The notes under the pieces: generated by a model
The model's database searches: none
What the model saw: only the letters and a program-made list of their open reading frames with translations
Told to the model about the DNA's origin: nothing
Source of the DNA: Bradyrhizobium sediminis
GTDB taxonomy: Bacteria; Pseudomonadota; Alphaproteobacteria; Rhizobiales; Xanthobacteraceae
Assembly (NCBI RefSeq): GCF_018736105.1
Contig: NZ_CP076135.1
Span: forward strand, 1,796,001 to 1,860,000
DNA length: 64,000 nt
Direction of reading: 5' to 3'
In this document: in pieces, positions 1 through 8,956 of the stretch
Numbering within the stretch: the first letter of the stretch is position 1
How the letters are laid out: every line of letters starts with the position of its first letter
Position numbers and translations under genes: made by a program

Positions 1-242
1 TTGTGCAGGCCGACCAGCTTGCTCAGGTCTGCCAGCCCGATCCCGTCACGATGACGCGCAACTTCCTCGAGGATGGCGAAGGCACGGCCGAGCGACTGAA
101 CGCCACCGCCGCGCTGGCGGTCGTCCGCGTCGTCATCGATATCAGCCTGTGGAGTTTTCACCAGCTTGGCGATCGCTGACTTGCGCGGGCTTGCCGGCTT
201 CTCATTGGCCTTTGGCTTGGTACGCGGTCTCACAGATCTCAT
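1..242 (-). CDS. IclR-family transcriptional regulator, N-terminal part (cut by window edge)
   Basis: Reading leftward from an ATG at 242, the frame stays open to the window edge, giving about 80 residues. A basic, low-complexity leader of about 45 residues is followed by GGGVQSLGRAFAILEEVARH and GIGLADLSKLVGLH, which is the usual start of the IclR winged helix. The effector-binding half lies outside the window. The gene is divergent from the catabolic operon beginning at 443, the typical position of an IclR regulator relative to its target, so I infer that it controls that operon. The family assignment is firm for a fragment. The ligand is unknown. Confidence 0.75.
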   Translation of the reverse strand, partial: MRSVRPRTKPKANEKPASPRKSAIAKLVKTPQADIDDDADDRQRGGGVQSLGRAFAILEEVARHRDGIGLADLSKLVGLH

Positions 243-332
243 CTCCACGCGACGGTGCCGCACTCTATCAGGCCATCGGAACGGCTGAACAGCGCCCTGA
301 TCTTCCTCTTCAGCGTCGATGTTGAGCATACC

Positions 333-357
333 ACAATATCAATTGACGTACAGTATT
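333..357. promoter_or_regulatory. candidate IclR operator with split half-sites
   Basis: In the 200-bp space between the divergent IclR gene and the TPP-enzyme gene, ACAATAT (333-339) and ACAGTATT (350-357) are separated by ten bases. The same two words stand directly next to each other in the other IclR intergenic region at 9793. The shared words and the divergent context suggest a regulator binding site. No −35/−10 pair could be assigned with confidence. Confidence 0.3.
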
Positions 358-442
358 ATGAGAAATAGGTTTCGCGCGCCGGGCGGCAATGTCACAGACG
401 AGCCGCAGACTTGGGTAGTTGAGCGAGCAGGAGAGTAAGGCA

Positions 443-2245
443 ATGGTGGCAGGTAATACGCTCAATGGCGCCCAGGTTATCGTCGATTATCTGATCCAGG
501 AGAAGGTGCCGCAGGTGTTCGGCCTGTGCGGTCACGGCAATATCCAGTTCATCGACGCGCTCTATGAGCGCTCCGACGAACTCAAGACCATCTCGGTGCA
601 TCACGAGAGCGTCGCCGGCTTCATGGCGGACGTCTATTACCGTGTTTCGGGCCGGCCGACCGCCACCTTCACCTCCTGCGGCCCCGGCTCGGCGAACCTG
701 CCGATCTCGCTCGGCAATGCGTTTCTCGATTCGGTGCCGTTCCTGGCGGTGACCGGCAACGTGCCGACCAGCCAGTTCAACCGCGGTGCGTTCCAGGAAC
801 TGTACCGGCATTATCAGGCCGACTTTCCCTCCACGGTACGGTCCTATTGCAAGAAGGTGTTCCAGCCGACGCGCGGCGAGATGGTGCCGCTTGCGATGCG
901 GCAGGCCTGGAAGACCATGACGACGGGCCGTCCGGGGCCGGTGGTGCTGGATGTCCCCTTCGACGTCTTCATGGAATCGGCCGCCGAGGAGGCGCCGAAT
1001 GCGAAGGCCTGGAACGGCAATATTTCGAGCCGCTGCGGCGCTGATCCCGAAGGCGTGGTGAAGGCAGTCGACATGCTGCTCGGTGCCGAGCGGCCGGTCA
1101 TGATCGTCGGCCAGGGCGTGCGCTATGGCGGCGCGGCCGAGGAATTACTGAGTCTCGCGGAGCGACTGCAGATTCCTGTGGCGGCGTCCGCCTCGGGCCT
1201 CGGCGCCATCGACTGCAATCATCCGCTGGCGCTCGGTCTCGTCGCGCGCGCCGGCCATTACCAGGCCAATCATGCCACGCGCCAGGCCGACGTGCTGCTG
1301 GCGATAGGGATGCGCTTCGACGATCGCACCTCGAGTTCGTGGATTCCAGGCTATTCCTTCAACATTCCGCCAACGCAGCTCATTCACGTCGACATCGATC
1401 CGGACGAGATCGGCCGCAACTATCCGGTCGCGCTCGGCCTGATGGCCGATGTGCGCACCTTCCTGCGGCAGGTTCATGCCGAACTCGACCGCCGCGCCGA
1501 CCTCACCAAGCGCGCCGATGCCCGCAAGAAATGGCTGGCGCAGATCGACACCTATCGCCAGGAATGGGACAAGTTCGTCGCCCCCGGTTTTTCCGACGAC
1601 ACCACGCCGATCAACCCGCAGCGCGCCGCGCTCGAGATCGACAAGGCGCTGCCGGAAGACGCGATCCTGGTCTCCGACATCGGCGTGCACCACAACTGGC
1701 TCTTGAGTTTCTGCAAGCCGAAGCGGCCGGACTCGCTGATCGGTTCGATGGGGTTCGGTCCGATGGGATTCGGCGTCGCCGGCGTGATGGGTGCGAAGTT
1801 TGCGGCCCCCGACCGGCCCTGCGTGTCGGTGTGCGGCGACGGCGCGTTTTTCATGCATGCCAATGTGCTGGGAACGGCGGTCGAATATAATCTGCCGGTG
1901 GTCTGGGTGGTCTGGAACAACTACGCCTATGCTTCGATCCGCGGCCTGCAGCGCGGCTATCTCGGCGGCCGCGAACTCGCCACCGACTTCCACGATCCGA
2001 CCACCGGCGCGCGTTACAATCCGGATTTCGCCGCCATGGCGCGCTCCTGCGGCGTCGAAGGCGTCCGCGTCGATCGCGCCGGCGATATCGGCGAAGCCAT
2101 CCGCACGGGCATCGCCGCCAACAAGCCCTATCTGATCGACGTCGATATCGCCGCCGACATCAACCCCGCCGGCGCCGGCATCTGGGAGCTTCCGGGTCTC
2201 GGCCGAAGCAAGCCGGGCATCGGGACGCGATTCGATCCGACCTGA
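443..2245 (+). CDS. thiamine-pyrophosphate-dependent enzyme, acetolactate synthase / benzoylformate decarboxylase family
   Basis: 600 residues with the three-domain layout of the POX/AHAS family: N-terminal Pyr domain, central domain and C-terminal PP domain. The cofactor-activating glutamate is in VHHES (E55). That argues against glyoxylate carboligase, which has valine there. The TPP motif runs from CGDGAFF to VVWNN near residues 465-495. A TTG codon at 419 is in frame, but AGGAGAG sits eight bases before the ATG at 443, so I use 443. It is first in a tight same-strand cluster with an SDR, a cupin, a flavoprotein and a TIM-barrel isomerase, so a catabolic C-C bond cleavage or ligation is likely. 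Specific substrate unknown; a biosynthetic IlvB is unlikely because no IlvH-type small-subunit gene is adjacent. Confidence 0.8.
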   Translation: MVAGNTLNGAQVIVDYLIQEKVPQVFGLCGHGNIQFIDALYERSDELKTISVHHESVAGFMADVYYRVSGRPTATFTSCGPGSANLPISLGNAFLDSVPFLAVTGNVPTSQFNRGAFQELYRHYQADFPSTVRSYCKKVFQPTRGEMVPLAMRQAWKTMTTGRPGPVVLDVPFDVFMESAAEEAPNAKAWNGNISSRCGADPEGVVKAVDMLLGAERPVMIVGQGVRYGGAAEELLSLAERLQIPVAASASGLGAIDCNHPLALGLVARAGHYQANHATRQADVLLAIGMRFDDRTSSSWIPGYSFNIPPTQLIHVDIDPDEIGRNYPVALGLMADVRTFLRQVHAELDRRADLTKRADARKKWLAQIDTYRQEWDKFVAPGFSDDTTPINPQRAALEIDKALPEDAILVSDIGVHHNWLLSFCKPKRPDSLIGSMGFGPMGFGVAGVMGAKFAAPDRPCVSVCGDGAFFMHANVLGTAVEYNLPVVWVVWNNYAYASIRGLQRGYLGGRELATDFHDPTTGARYNPDFAAMARSCGVEGVRVDRAGDIGEAIRTGIAANKPYLIDVDIAADINPAGAGIWELPGLGRSKPGIGTRFDPT

Positions 2246-2304
2246 TCAAGTTCGCACCGATGCGGTTCTCTATTCCGCCAACAACATAACATCGAGGAAA
2301 CAGC

Positions 2305-3009
2305 ATGTTGCTTGCAGGCAAGAAGGTCGTCGTCGTCGGAGGTTCGTCCGGTATCGGTCTTGCGACCGCCGAACTCGCCAAGCGGGAAGGCGCCGATGTC
2401 GTCATTGCCTCCCGCAATGCCGAGCGCCTCAATGCGGTTGCGGAGAAATCGGGGGTGAAGGCGATCCCGGCGGATGTCACCAGTGACGAGAGCGTCGCCA
2501 GCCTTTTCCGCGCCTGCGGCCAAGTCGACCATGTCGTCGTCACGGCAGCGCAACTGCGCACCGGCCCGTTCAAGACGGTCGCGATGGAAGACGTGCGTGC
2601 CACCATGGAAGGCAAGTTCTGGGGCGCCTGGCGCGTGGCCCGATCGGCCGACATCCGCCCCGGCGGATCGCTGACGCTGGTCTCGGGATTCCTGAGTGTC
2701 CGTCCGCGGCCGAACTCCGCCATTGTCGGCGCCGCCAATGGCGCGATCGAATCGCTGGCCCGAAGCCTCGCGCTCGAGCTCGCGCCGGTGCGGGTCAATG
2801 CCGTGTCGCCGGGGATCATCGATACGCCGATCCGCGCCGCGATGCCGGAAGAAGCGCGCCGCGACATGCTGGCCAAGACGGCGGCCGGCCTTCCCGTCGG
2901 ACGCGTCGGCGTCGGCGAGGATATTGCGCGCCAGATCCTGGCGTTCATGACGATCGGCTTTGCGACGGGGTCGATCGTCTATATCGATGGGGGCGCGCTG
3001 ATCGCCTGA
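2305..3009 (+). CDS. short-chain dehydrogenase/reductase-like protein with altered catalytic motif
   Basis: 234 residues with a Rossmann fold. The nucleotide-binding motif GGSSGIG is near residue 12, a serine lies in LVSGF, and the typical VNAVSPGIIDTP segment and C-terminal GSIVYIDGG follow. The usual YxxxK dyad is missing: where other family members read Y..SK, this protein reads VGAAN. The nucleotide sequence is clear there (GTC GGC GCC GCC AAT). It may therefore be a non-classical SDR or catalyse something other than alcohol oxidation. The start follows GAGGAAAC at good spacing. It sits 59 bp after the TPP enzyme and 22 bp before the cupin gene, almost certainly in one operon. Confidence 0.75.
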   Translation: MLLAGKKVVVVGGSSGIGLATAELAKREGADVVIASRNAERLNAVAEKSGVKAIPADVTSDESVASLFRACGQVDHVVVTAAQLRTGPFKTVAMEDVRATMEGKFWGAWRVARSADIRPGGSLTLVSGFLSVRPRPNSAIVGAANGAIESLARSLALELAPVRVNAVSPGIIDTPIRAAMPEEARRDMLAKTAAGLPVGRVGVGEDIARQILAFMTIGFATGSIVYIDGGALIA

Positions 3010-3031
3010 TCCTGGAAAAGGAATTACGACC

Positions 3032-3415
3032 ATGGCCTCAGAAAGTAACGGCGCCTTCATCCGCAACATCGCCGAAGTACCCTGGCGCGAATTCCCCAAT
3101 CATTTCGGCGGCGCCCTGTCGAAGCCTCTGGTGATGCCGGAGACGGCGGGCTCGCGTCACCTCGATTACCGGATCTCGATGTATCAGCCGATGGCGCATG
3201 TCGCGAGGCACAAGCATCAGGTTCAGGAGCAGATCTATCACGTGCTCGAAGGCGAAGGGCTGATGGAGATCGCCGGCAAGAACCACGTCGTGCGCAAGCA
3301 CGATTTCATCTTCCTGCCGCCCGGCGTCGAGCATGCCATCTCGAATTCGGGCCTGGTCGATCTGGTGTTTCTGGTGATCACTTCGCCGGTTACCGATGAA
3401 GGCAAAGCCGTCTAG
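3032..3415 (+). CDS. small cupin-domain protein
   Basis: 127 residues forming a single double-stranded beta-helix. The first cupin motif carries likely metal ligands in ARHKHQVQEQIYHVLEG (two His and a Glu), and the second motif has a His in PPGVEHAIS. No DNA-binding domain is attached. Small single-domain cupins in catabolic operons are often isomerases, lyases or decarboxylation helpers, but the sequence does not say which. Start at 3032 is preceded by AAAGGAATT. It lies between the SDR and the FAD oxidoreductase, with short gaps on both sides. Confidence 0.75.
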   Translation: MASESNGAFIRNIAEVPWREFPNHFGGALSKPLVMPETAGSRHLDYRISMYQPMAHVARHKHQVQEQIYHVLEGEGLMEIAGKNHVVRKHDFIFLPPGVEHAISNSGLVDLVFLVITSPVTDEGKAV

Positions 3416-3442
3416 CTGCATCTTCAACTGCGCGGTCCAAGC

Positions 3443-5167
3443 ATGATGCCGGCTTCCGACGCTTACGATGTCATCGTTATTGGCGCCGGTGCCGGTGGCA
3501 TGACGGCCGCTGCGGTCGCCGCCGCGGAGGGGCTGAGCGTTCTCCTGATCGAGAAGACCGAATTTGTCGGGGGAACGACGGCGTGGTCGGGCGGGATGAT
3601 CTGGATCCCTGATAATGCCCTGATGATGCGGGCGGGCTTGCCCGACAGTCCGTCCGATGCCGCCAAATATCTCGCCAGCACCGTCCCCGAAATCGAAAAC
3701 GCCGAGCTGCGGGAGACCTTTCTTTCGCGCGGCCCCGAGGCGATCGAGTATCTCGAAGCGAACACCGAAATCCGGCTGCAGCCGGTGAAGGTCTATCCCG
3801 ACTATTATCCGGACAAGCCGGGCGCCACGGCCGGTGGCCGCGTGCTTGAGCCCGTCAGCTTCGACGGCGCAAGGCTCAGGGAGAAGTTTGGGCGGCTGCG
3901 TCCGCCGTTGCCGGAATTCACGCTGTTCGGCGGCATGATGGTCAATCGGCTCGACATTCCGCACCTGCGCAGGATCGGGCGTTCGCTGCGCTCCACCCTG
4001 CGTTCGCTGCGCCTGATTTCGCAATATGCGATGCAGCGGCTTCACTCGCCCCGAGGAACCACGCTGCATCTGGGCAATGCGCTGGCGGCGCGTCTCTATG
4101 CTTCGCTGCTCGCGCGAAACGTCGACATCCTGTTCGGTACAGATGTCGAGCAGCTCTCGATCGACGGCGATGCCGTTCGCGGCGTGCGGATCAAAGGTGC
4201 GTCTGGCGCCCGGTCGATCGCCGCGCACAGGGGCGTCGTGCTGGCAACTGGGGGATTCTCCCATGATGCGGAGCTTCGCAGACGTTTCTTTCCTGATGCC
4301 GCAGGTTTCATTTCCGCGACGTCGCCGGCCGGGACCGGCGACGGTTTGCGTCTTGCCATGGCCGGCGGCGCTGACATCGGCACCAGCGTTGCGGATCCGG
4401 CCTATTGGGTGCCAGCGTCGCTGTTCCGGCGCGCGGACGGCAGTTGGGGCGTTTTCCCGCATACCGTTACCGACCGGGCGAAGCCCGGCGTGATTGCGGT
4501 CAATGCGTCGGGCAGGCGCTTCGTCAACGAAGCGCTGTCCTATCACGAGTTCGTCCGCGCCATGCTCTCCGACGGCAACGACCCCACGGGGCGGCCGTTC
4601 CACCTCATCTGCGACCGCCAGTTTCTCTGGACCTACGGACTTGGCCGTATCAGGCCCTTCAGCTGGCGGATCCGGCGATACATCGGAACTGGCGAGTTGA
4701 TCGAAGCGTCGAGCATTGAGGCGCTTGCCGACTTGATCGGCGTCGAGAAATCGGCACTCTCGGGAACCGTGGACAAGTACAACGCGGGTGCGCGGCAGGG
4801 GCTCGACCCGGAATTCGGGCGCGGCAGCACCATCTATCAGCGCCATCTCGGCGACGCCGGCCATCTGCCCAATCCCTGCGTCGCGCCGATCGAGCAAGCG
4901 CCATTCTACGCGCTGCGCATCTATCCGGCGGATCTCGGCACCGCCGTTGGCCTCAAGACGGATATTCATGCGAGAGTCCTGGGCAAGAATGACGCTCCGA
5001 TCGCTGGCCTTTATGCTTGCGGCAACGACATGGGATCGATCATGAACGGAAACTATCCGGGGCCCGGCATCACGCTCGGGCCGGCTCTGACATTCGGCTA
5101 CGTCGTCGGGCGTCACCTCGCACAGACCGATGCAACGCCGTCCATGCGGCAAGGAGGACAAGCATGA
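3443..5167 (+). CDS. FAD-dependent oxidoreductase, fumarate reductase / 3-ketosteroid dehydrogenase-like
   Basis: 574 residues. The N-terminal dinucleotide-binding motif GAGAGGMTAA is near residue 13, followed by the acidic residue of LLIEK and GGTTAWSGGM, which is characteristic of flavoprotein dehydrogenases of the FrdA/KstD group. The C-terminus carries the family's second FAD-contact segment (LYACGNDMGSIMNG, then NYPGPGITLGPA). Members oxidise or reduce C=C bonds next to a carbonyl. The next gene starts inside its stop codon (ATGA), so the two are translationally coupled. ATG codons at 3443 and 3446 are both possible starts. Substrate not predictable; a steroid is not implied by the neighbours. 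Confidence 0.8.
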   Translation: MMPASDAYDVIVIGAGAGGMTAAAVAAAEGLSVLLIEKTEFVGGTTAWSGGMIWIPDNALMMRAGLPDSPSDAAKYLASTVPEIENAELRETFLSRGPEAIEYLEANTEIRLQPVKVYPDYYPDKPGATAGGRVLEPVSFDGARLREKFGRLRPPLPEFTLFGGMMVNRLDIPHLRRIGRSLRSTLRSLRLISQYAMQRLHSPRGTTLHLGNALAARLYASLLARNVDILFGTDVEQLSIDGDAVRGVRIKGASGARSIAAHRGVVLATGGFSHDAELRRRFFPDAAGFISATSPAGTGDGLRLAMAGGADIGTSVADPAYWVPASLFRRADGSWGVFPHTVTDRAKPGVIAVNASGRRFVNEALSYHEFVRAMLSDGNDPTGRPFHLICDRQFLWTYGLGRIRPFSWRIRRYIGTGELIEASSIEALADLIGVEKSALSGTVDKYNAGARQGLDPEFGRGSTIYQRHLGDAGHLPNPCVAPIEQAPFYALRIYPADLGTAVGLKTDIHARVLGKNDAPIAGLYACGNDMGSIMNGNYPGPGITLGPALTFGYVVGRHLAQTDATPSMRQGGQA

Positions 5168-5991
5168 CCAGCATGGCCGCGGGCTTTGGCGTGAACACAT
5201 ACTCCTACATCTTTAGCGGCAGTGCCGCCGATGCTGTCGCGCGACTCGCGGATCAGGGTTACGGTGGCGTCGAACTGATGTTTTTTCCGGGCCATCTATG
5301 GCCGGCGGAACTCGACGCCGCTTCGCTCCGCAACTTGCGCAATCTCTGCGAAGCGCGGCTACGGCTGGTGTCCGTCAACATGCCGAACGTCGACATGAAT
5401 ATAGCCGCGGCCGCGGAGGAAATGCGGGCCCATACCCTCGGTCTCCTGGTTCAGTTCGTCCGCTGCGCCGGTGAGCTCGGCGCCGGCGGGATCATTATCG
5501 GCCCCGGCAAGCCCAATCCGTTGTTTCCGATGCCGCGTGACCGCATGGTCTCCCATTTCTATCGCGCGCTGGACCGGCTTGCGCCGCTGGCGCGGGAGGT
5601 CGGCACGAAGCTCCTGATCGAGAACATGCCGTTTGCGTTCCTGCCCGACGCGGAGTCGTTGATGAACATCGTCGATGGTTACGGGGACGACAGCATCCGC
5701 GCCATCTACGACGTTGCGAATGCTCATTTCATCGGCGAATCGCCCGTGGAAGGATTGCAGCGTGTCTGTGACCGCGTCAGCCTCGTGCATTTCTCCGATA
5801 CGACCCGGCAAAGCTACAAGCACGATCCCCTCGGATGCGGCGACGTTCCGCTGACGGGCATCGCCGATGTCATGAAGGAGATCGGCTGCACCGAGCTGCC
5901 GATGCTGGAAGTGATCTCGCACACACCGGATGCCGATATTGCCGATAGCTGCAGGCGGCTCCGGCAGGCGGGATTTGGCGCCAACGCATGA
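5164..5991 (+). CDS. TIM-barrel sugar-phosphate isomerase/epimerase family protein (hydroxypyruvate isomerase-like)
   Basis: 275 residues of the xylose isomerase-like TIM barrel superfamily. Recognisable strands end in metal-ligand candidates: the Glu of LLIENMP, the Asp of IYDVANAHF, the His of LVHFSD and the Glu of MLEVISH. The reading frame is open further upstream, but the ATG at 5164 follows AGGAGG at ideal spacing and overlaps the stop of the flavoprotein gene, so this is the start. Hydroxypyruvate isomerases belong to this superfamily and often accompany TPP carboligases. Here the TPP enzyme has the AHAS-type glutamate, so the glyoxylate pathway is not proven. Last gene of the operon. 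Confidence 0.75.
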   Translation: MTSMAAGFGVNTYSYIFSGSAADAVARLADQGYGGVELMFFPGHLWPAELDAASLRNLRNLCEARLRLVSVNMPNVDMNIAAAAEEMRAHTLGLLVQFVRCAGELGAGGIIIGPGKPNPLFPMPRDRMVSHFYRALDRLAPLAREVGTKLLIENMPFAFLPDAESLMNIVDGYGDDSIRAIYDVANAHFIGESPVEGLQRVCDRVSLVHFSDTTRQSYKHDPLGCGDVPLTGIADVMKEIGCTELPMLEVISHTPDADIADSCRRLRQAGFGANA

Positions 5992-6002
5992 GACCCGGCA
6001 TG

Positions 6003-6224
6003 TCAGGCCGCCACGTCCCAAAGCTGCGGTGAACCTCGCAGCAGCACGCTGCGGCCTTTGGGCGTGATGACCGGGCAATCGCCGTTGATGGCCGCAAGCT
6101 GCAGCGCGATGAGGCTCTCGATGACCCGGCGGTTTACAATTTGGCGTTCCGCCGCAGGCAGGCGAATCGCCTTCAGCGCTTCCCATTGATCCCGCGTCAG
6201 GTCGTAGTCGAGTTCCGCGTTCAT
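6003..6224 (-). CDS. small protein of unknown function
   Basis: 73 residues from an ATG preceded by GAGG six bases upstream; a longer in-frame start at 6311 has no such site. It begins MNAELDYDLTRDQWEALKAI and looks helical, followed by a short segment resembling the small winged-helix-like proteins that end in ITPKGRSVLLRGSPQLWD. No membrane segment or signal peptide. It is convergent with the catabolic operon, only 11 bp from its last stop. Function not recognised. Good ribosome binding site and codon use support it as real. Confidence 0.55.
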   Translation of the reverse strand: MNAELDYDLTRDQWEALKAIRLPAAERQIVNRRVIESLIALQLAAINGDCPVITPKGRSVLLRGSPQLWDVAA

Positions 6225-6685
6225 GATCGCCTCAAAGAGGATTATTCTGCGCGTGTCGTACAGAGACACCATGAACGGGATGCGACGACATTGAGTCCGG
6301 ATTTCGATCAAGCCGCTGTTTGGAATCGTTGTGGATTGAAATGGACGGTAACGCAGCGGTCACAATAAATTGTCTAGGGAGACAGATCATCCTGATCCAA
6401 CTCGCGACACTCATCCTGGGTGTCCATTGTGACGCCGTCGCTGATCTTTCCGCCGGTCTGCGGATTCGCGGTCACGGCAGCGACCGGGCTATCGTCGAAA
6501 TTCTGCAAGCGAATGTCGCTTTTGTCCCCGCAGTGGCTCATCAGGCGTTGAGATCGCCCGGCAACAACGGTCGGCTCATGTGGTAAACGCTCATTTAATT
6601 GTCGGTTCCGATAAAATTTGATCGACCTGCGAGGCCGTAGCTTTACGGCTTTGCCTTAACGTGCGGCTCCAGGATTGGGGGCTAC
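6225..6685. other. 461-bp intergenic stretch without a recognised gene
   Basis: The only frame of note (6320-6586, +) has no ribosome binding site and no recognisable motif. I see no tRNA, clear terminator or repeat family here. Promoters for the small leftward gene and the rightward GGDEF gene presumably lie in it. Confidence 0.4.
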
Positions 6686-7860
6686 ATGTTTTCTGCCATG
6701 AAATTTGGCCGTCGGGCCGGCCCTGTTCCGGATGCGGTGTATTCGGAGATCATCGCCACGCTCTATGGCACGCTGGTCCCGATCGTGTTCGCAGGCGTGG
6801 CACAGGCCATTGTCGGAATGATCACCGCGCGGGAGACCGGAGACATCGTTACCGCGGCACTGGCGGCCGTTGGCGTGATGGCTGCCGCCGTACGCACCCT
6901 TGACGTCCTCGCCTACCGGCGGCGCATCGGCGAAGCGCCTTCAATTGATCGGGCCGAAGCGGTCAGGTGGGAGTGGCGCTATGCCGCCGGAAGCGTCGTC
7001 ACGGCGCTGATCGTCGGGCTTGCCGCCGCGCGCGGCCTGATGCTCGATGATGCCATTTGTTCGGTGATGGCGATCGGCGTCGCCTTTGGATTTGGCGCCG
7101 GCGTCGTCGCGCGCCTTTCGCTTCGTCCGGCTGTCGCCATTGCCGATCTGCTCGCGACCGGTCTGCCCGTCATCATCGTGACCCTGACGGTGCCGGATCT
7201 TCGTCACTTCGGACTTGGAGTCCTGCTGGCGATCTATCTGGGGTGCAGCCTGGAAATGGTCCGGCTAAGCTATAGATCCACCATCAGCCAGATCACGCTG
7301 AAGCAGCAATTCGAACAGCTCGCGCGGCTCGATCCGATGACCGGCGTTTTCAACCGCTCCGTGCTGGACACGGAGCTGGTCGAAATGGCTGCCGGGCGAG
7401 AGACAGGCGTCGCAGTCCATGCCATCGATCTCGATCACTTCAAGGCCGCCAACGACCGCTTCGGCCATCCCGTAGGCGATGCCTTGCTCAAACAGAACGG
7501 CTGAAGTCGATTGCCCAGCCGGGCGATCTTATCGTTCGCATGGGCGGTGACGAATTCATTCTTGTGCAGAAATATGTTCCCAGCCGCCAGGATGCGGAAG
7601 CGATGGCGCGGCGAATCTTCGAGTCAGTTTGCGCGCCTTATCGTGTCGGCGGCCATGAAATCGTGATCGGCGCCAGCATCGGCGTGGCGCTGTCGCCCGA
7701 CGACGGCCAGTCGGTCGAGGCATTGCTGGTGAGTTCCGACGCGGCCCTCTACCAGGCCAAGGAAAACCGCGGCGGCTATGTCTTTGCTGACAAGCTGCTT
7801 GCCGAGGTCAGGGCGAGGGCTGGATCGGCCAAAGCCGCCGATCGCGAGCTTGCCGCCTGA
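6686..7860 (+). pseudogene. membrane-anchored diguanylate cyclase (GGDEF), frameshifted
   Basis: The first segment (6686-7504) encodes about six membrane helices and the front of a GGDEF domain (LARLDPMTGVFNRSVLDTE, then IDLDHFKAANDRFGHPVGDALLKQ), then runs into a stop. The rest of the domain (LKSIAQPGDLIVRMGGDEF through ENRGGYVFAD) continues in another frame from about 7495 to 7860. The break is near 7493-7500. A net loss of one base (or one plus a multiple of three) restores the frame, and the signature GGDEF lies only 15 residues beyond it. As it stands the product would be membrane-bound and inactive. Either a true pseudogene or a sequencing error. Confidence 0.75.
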
Positions 7861-7897
7861 GGCGGCCCGCGCGGTGCGATGACATCGTGACATCGTC

Positions 7898-8878
7898 TCA
7901 TTGCGGCGTCATGCCGGAGGCCTTGACGACGGAAGTCAGCTTGTCGTAGTCGGCCTTCATCAGGGCAGCGAGTTCCTTCAGCGACGTCGGCTTGCCCGGG
8001 ATGTCGGCCACCGCGAGCTGGCGCTGAACGTCGGGATTGACCAGCGCCTTGTTGATGGCCTGATTGATTTGCTCGGCGAGCGCGTCCGGCGTCGCCGAAG
8101 GCACATAGATCCCGTACCAGGAGACGTAGTGGGCCCCGGGGTAGCCTGCCTCGGCGATCGTCGGCACATCGGGCAAGTCGGCGATGCGTTTCTCCGTGAA
8201 CACCGCGAGCGGCTTGATGGTGCCTTGCCTGATATGCGGCAGCGCGAGCGCCAGCGATACGATCTCGAAATGCATCAGGTTGGTGATGAGATCGATCAGC
8301 GCCGGCGGCTGGCCCTTGTAGCCGACATTGGTCAGCTTGATGCCGGTGGTCTGGAACAGTTTCTGCGCGGTCAGGTCGATCGACGAGCCGGTGCCGGGAT
8401 TGCCGAAATTGTAGTGGCCAGGTTTGCTTCGCGCCAGTTCCACGAACTCGCCGAGGGTCTTGACCGGCAGCGATGAGTTCACGACGGCCACGCTCTGATT
8501 CCAGATCGCCAGACCGACGCATTTGAAACCCTGCATCGCATCCCAGCCGGCATCCTTGTACAGGGTGGGATTGACCAGCACCGCCGGTCCCGTGACCAGC
8601 CAGGTGTAGCCGTCAGGCTCGCTGCGCGCGACCGATGCGGTGCCGATGTTGCTGTTGCCGCCGGGCCTTGCCTCCACGACGATCGCCTGCTTCAGGTCGC
8701 GACCGATCTGCTCGGTCACGGTGCGGGCGACGATGTCGACGATGCCGCCGGCGGGGTAGGGCACCACGATGTGGATCGGCCGGTTCGGATAATTGCCCTG
8801 CGCCTGCGCGTCAGCGCCGATGCCCAGCAGCACGCCGGCTGCGCCGGCGGCAAGGCCGAAGGCCCGGATTCCTCTCAT
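7898..8878 (-). CDS. Bug/TctC-type periplasmic solute-binding protein
   Basis: 326 residues. A signal peptide (MRGIRAFGLAAGAAGVLLG, cleaved after ADAQA) is followed by YPNRPIHIVVPYPAGG, the typical entry of the tripartite tricarboxylate transporter receptor (Bug) family. The next blocks, ARTVTEQIG and VVEARPGGNSNIGT, also match. An upstream in-frame ATG at 8899 is possible, but GGGAGGGG lies just before 8878. Bug proteins bind small carboxylates and usually occur without their permease; no TctA/TctB gene is nearby here. It is transcribed in the same direction as the IclR regulator gene at 8957-9778, and may deliver a ligand of the neighbouring degradation locus. Confidence 0.85.
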   Translation of the reverse strand: MRGIRAFGLAAGAAGVLLGIGADAQAQGNYPNRPIHIVVPYPAGGIVDIVARTVTEQIGRDLKQAIVVEARPGGNSNIGTASVARSEPDGYTWLVTGPAVLVNPTLYKDAGWDAMQGFKCVGLAIWNQSVAVVNSSLPVKTLGEFVELARSKPGHYNFGNPGTGSSIDLTAQKLFQTTGIKLTNVGYKGQPPALIDLITNLMHFEIVSLALALPHIRQGTIKPLAVFTEKRIADLPDVPTIAEAGYPGAHYVSWYGIYVPSATPDALAEQINQAINKALVNPDVQRQLAVADIPGKPTSLKELAALMKADYDKLTSVVKASGMTPQ

Positions 8879-8956
8879 TCTCCCCTCCCATCGTTTCATT
8901 TCATTCCGGCCGTTGTGGCGCGATTGTCCCGCGCTCTGGACCGATGCGGCGTTTCC

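Noticed and set aside
443..2245. Glyoxylate carboligase assignment for the TPP enzyme, suggested by the TIM-barrel isomerase in the operon
   Set aside because: The catalytic glutamate (E55) is present, whereas glyoxylate carboligase has valine at that place.
3038..5200. A 720-codon minus-strand frame over the cupin and flavoprotein genes
   Set aside because: Antisense shadow; the plus strand has GxGxxG and cupin motifs with ribosome binding sites.
6320..6586. Plus-strand ORF of 88 codons in the gap before the GGDEF gene
   Set aside because: No Shine-Dalgarno sequence, no recognisable domain and no operon context.
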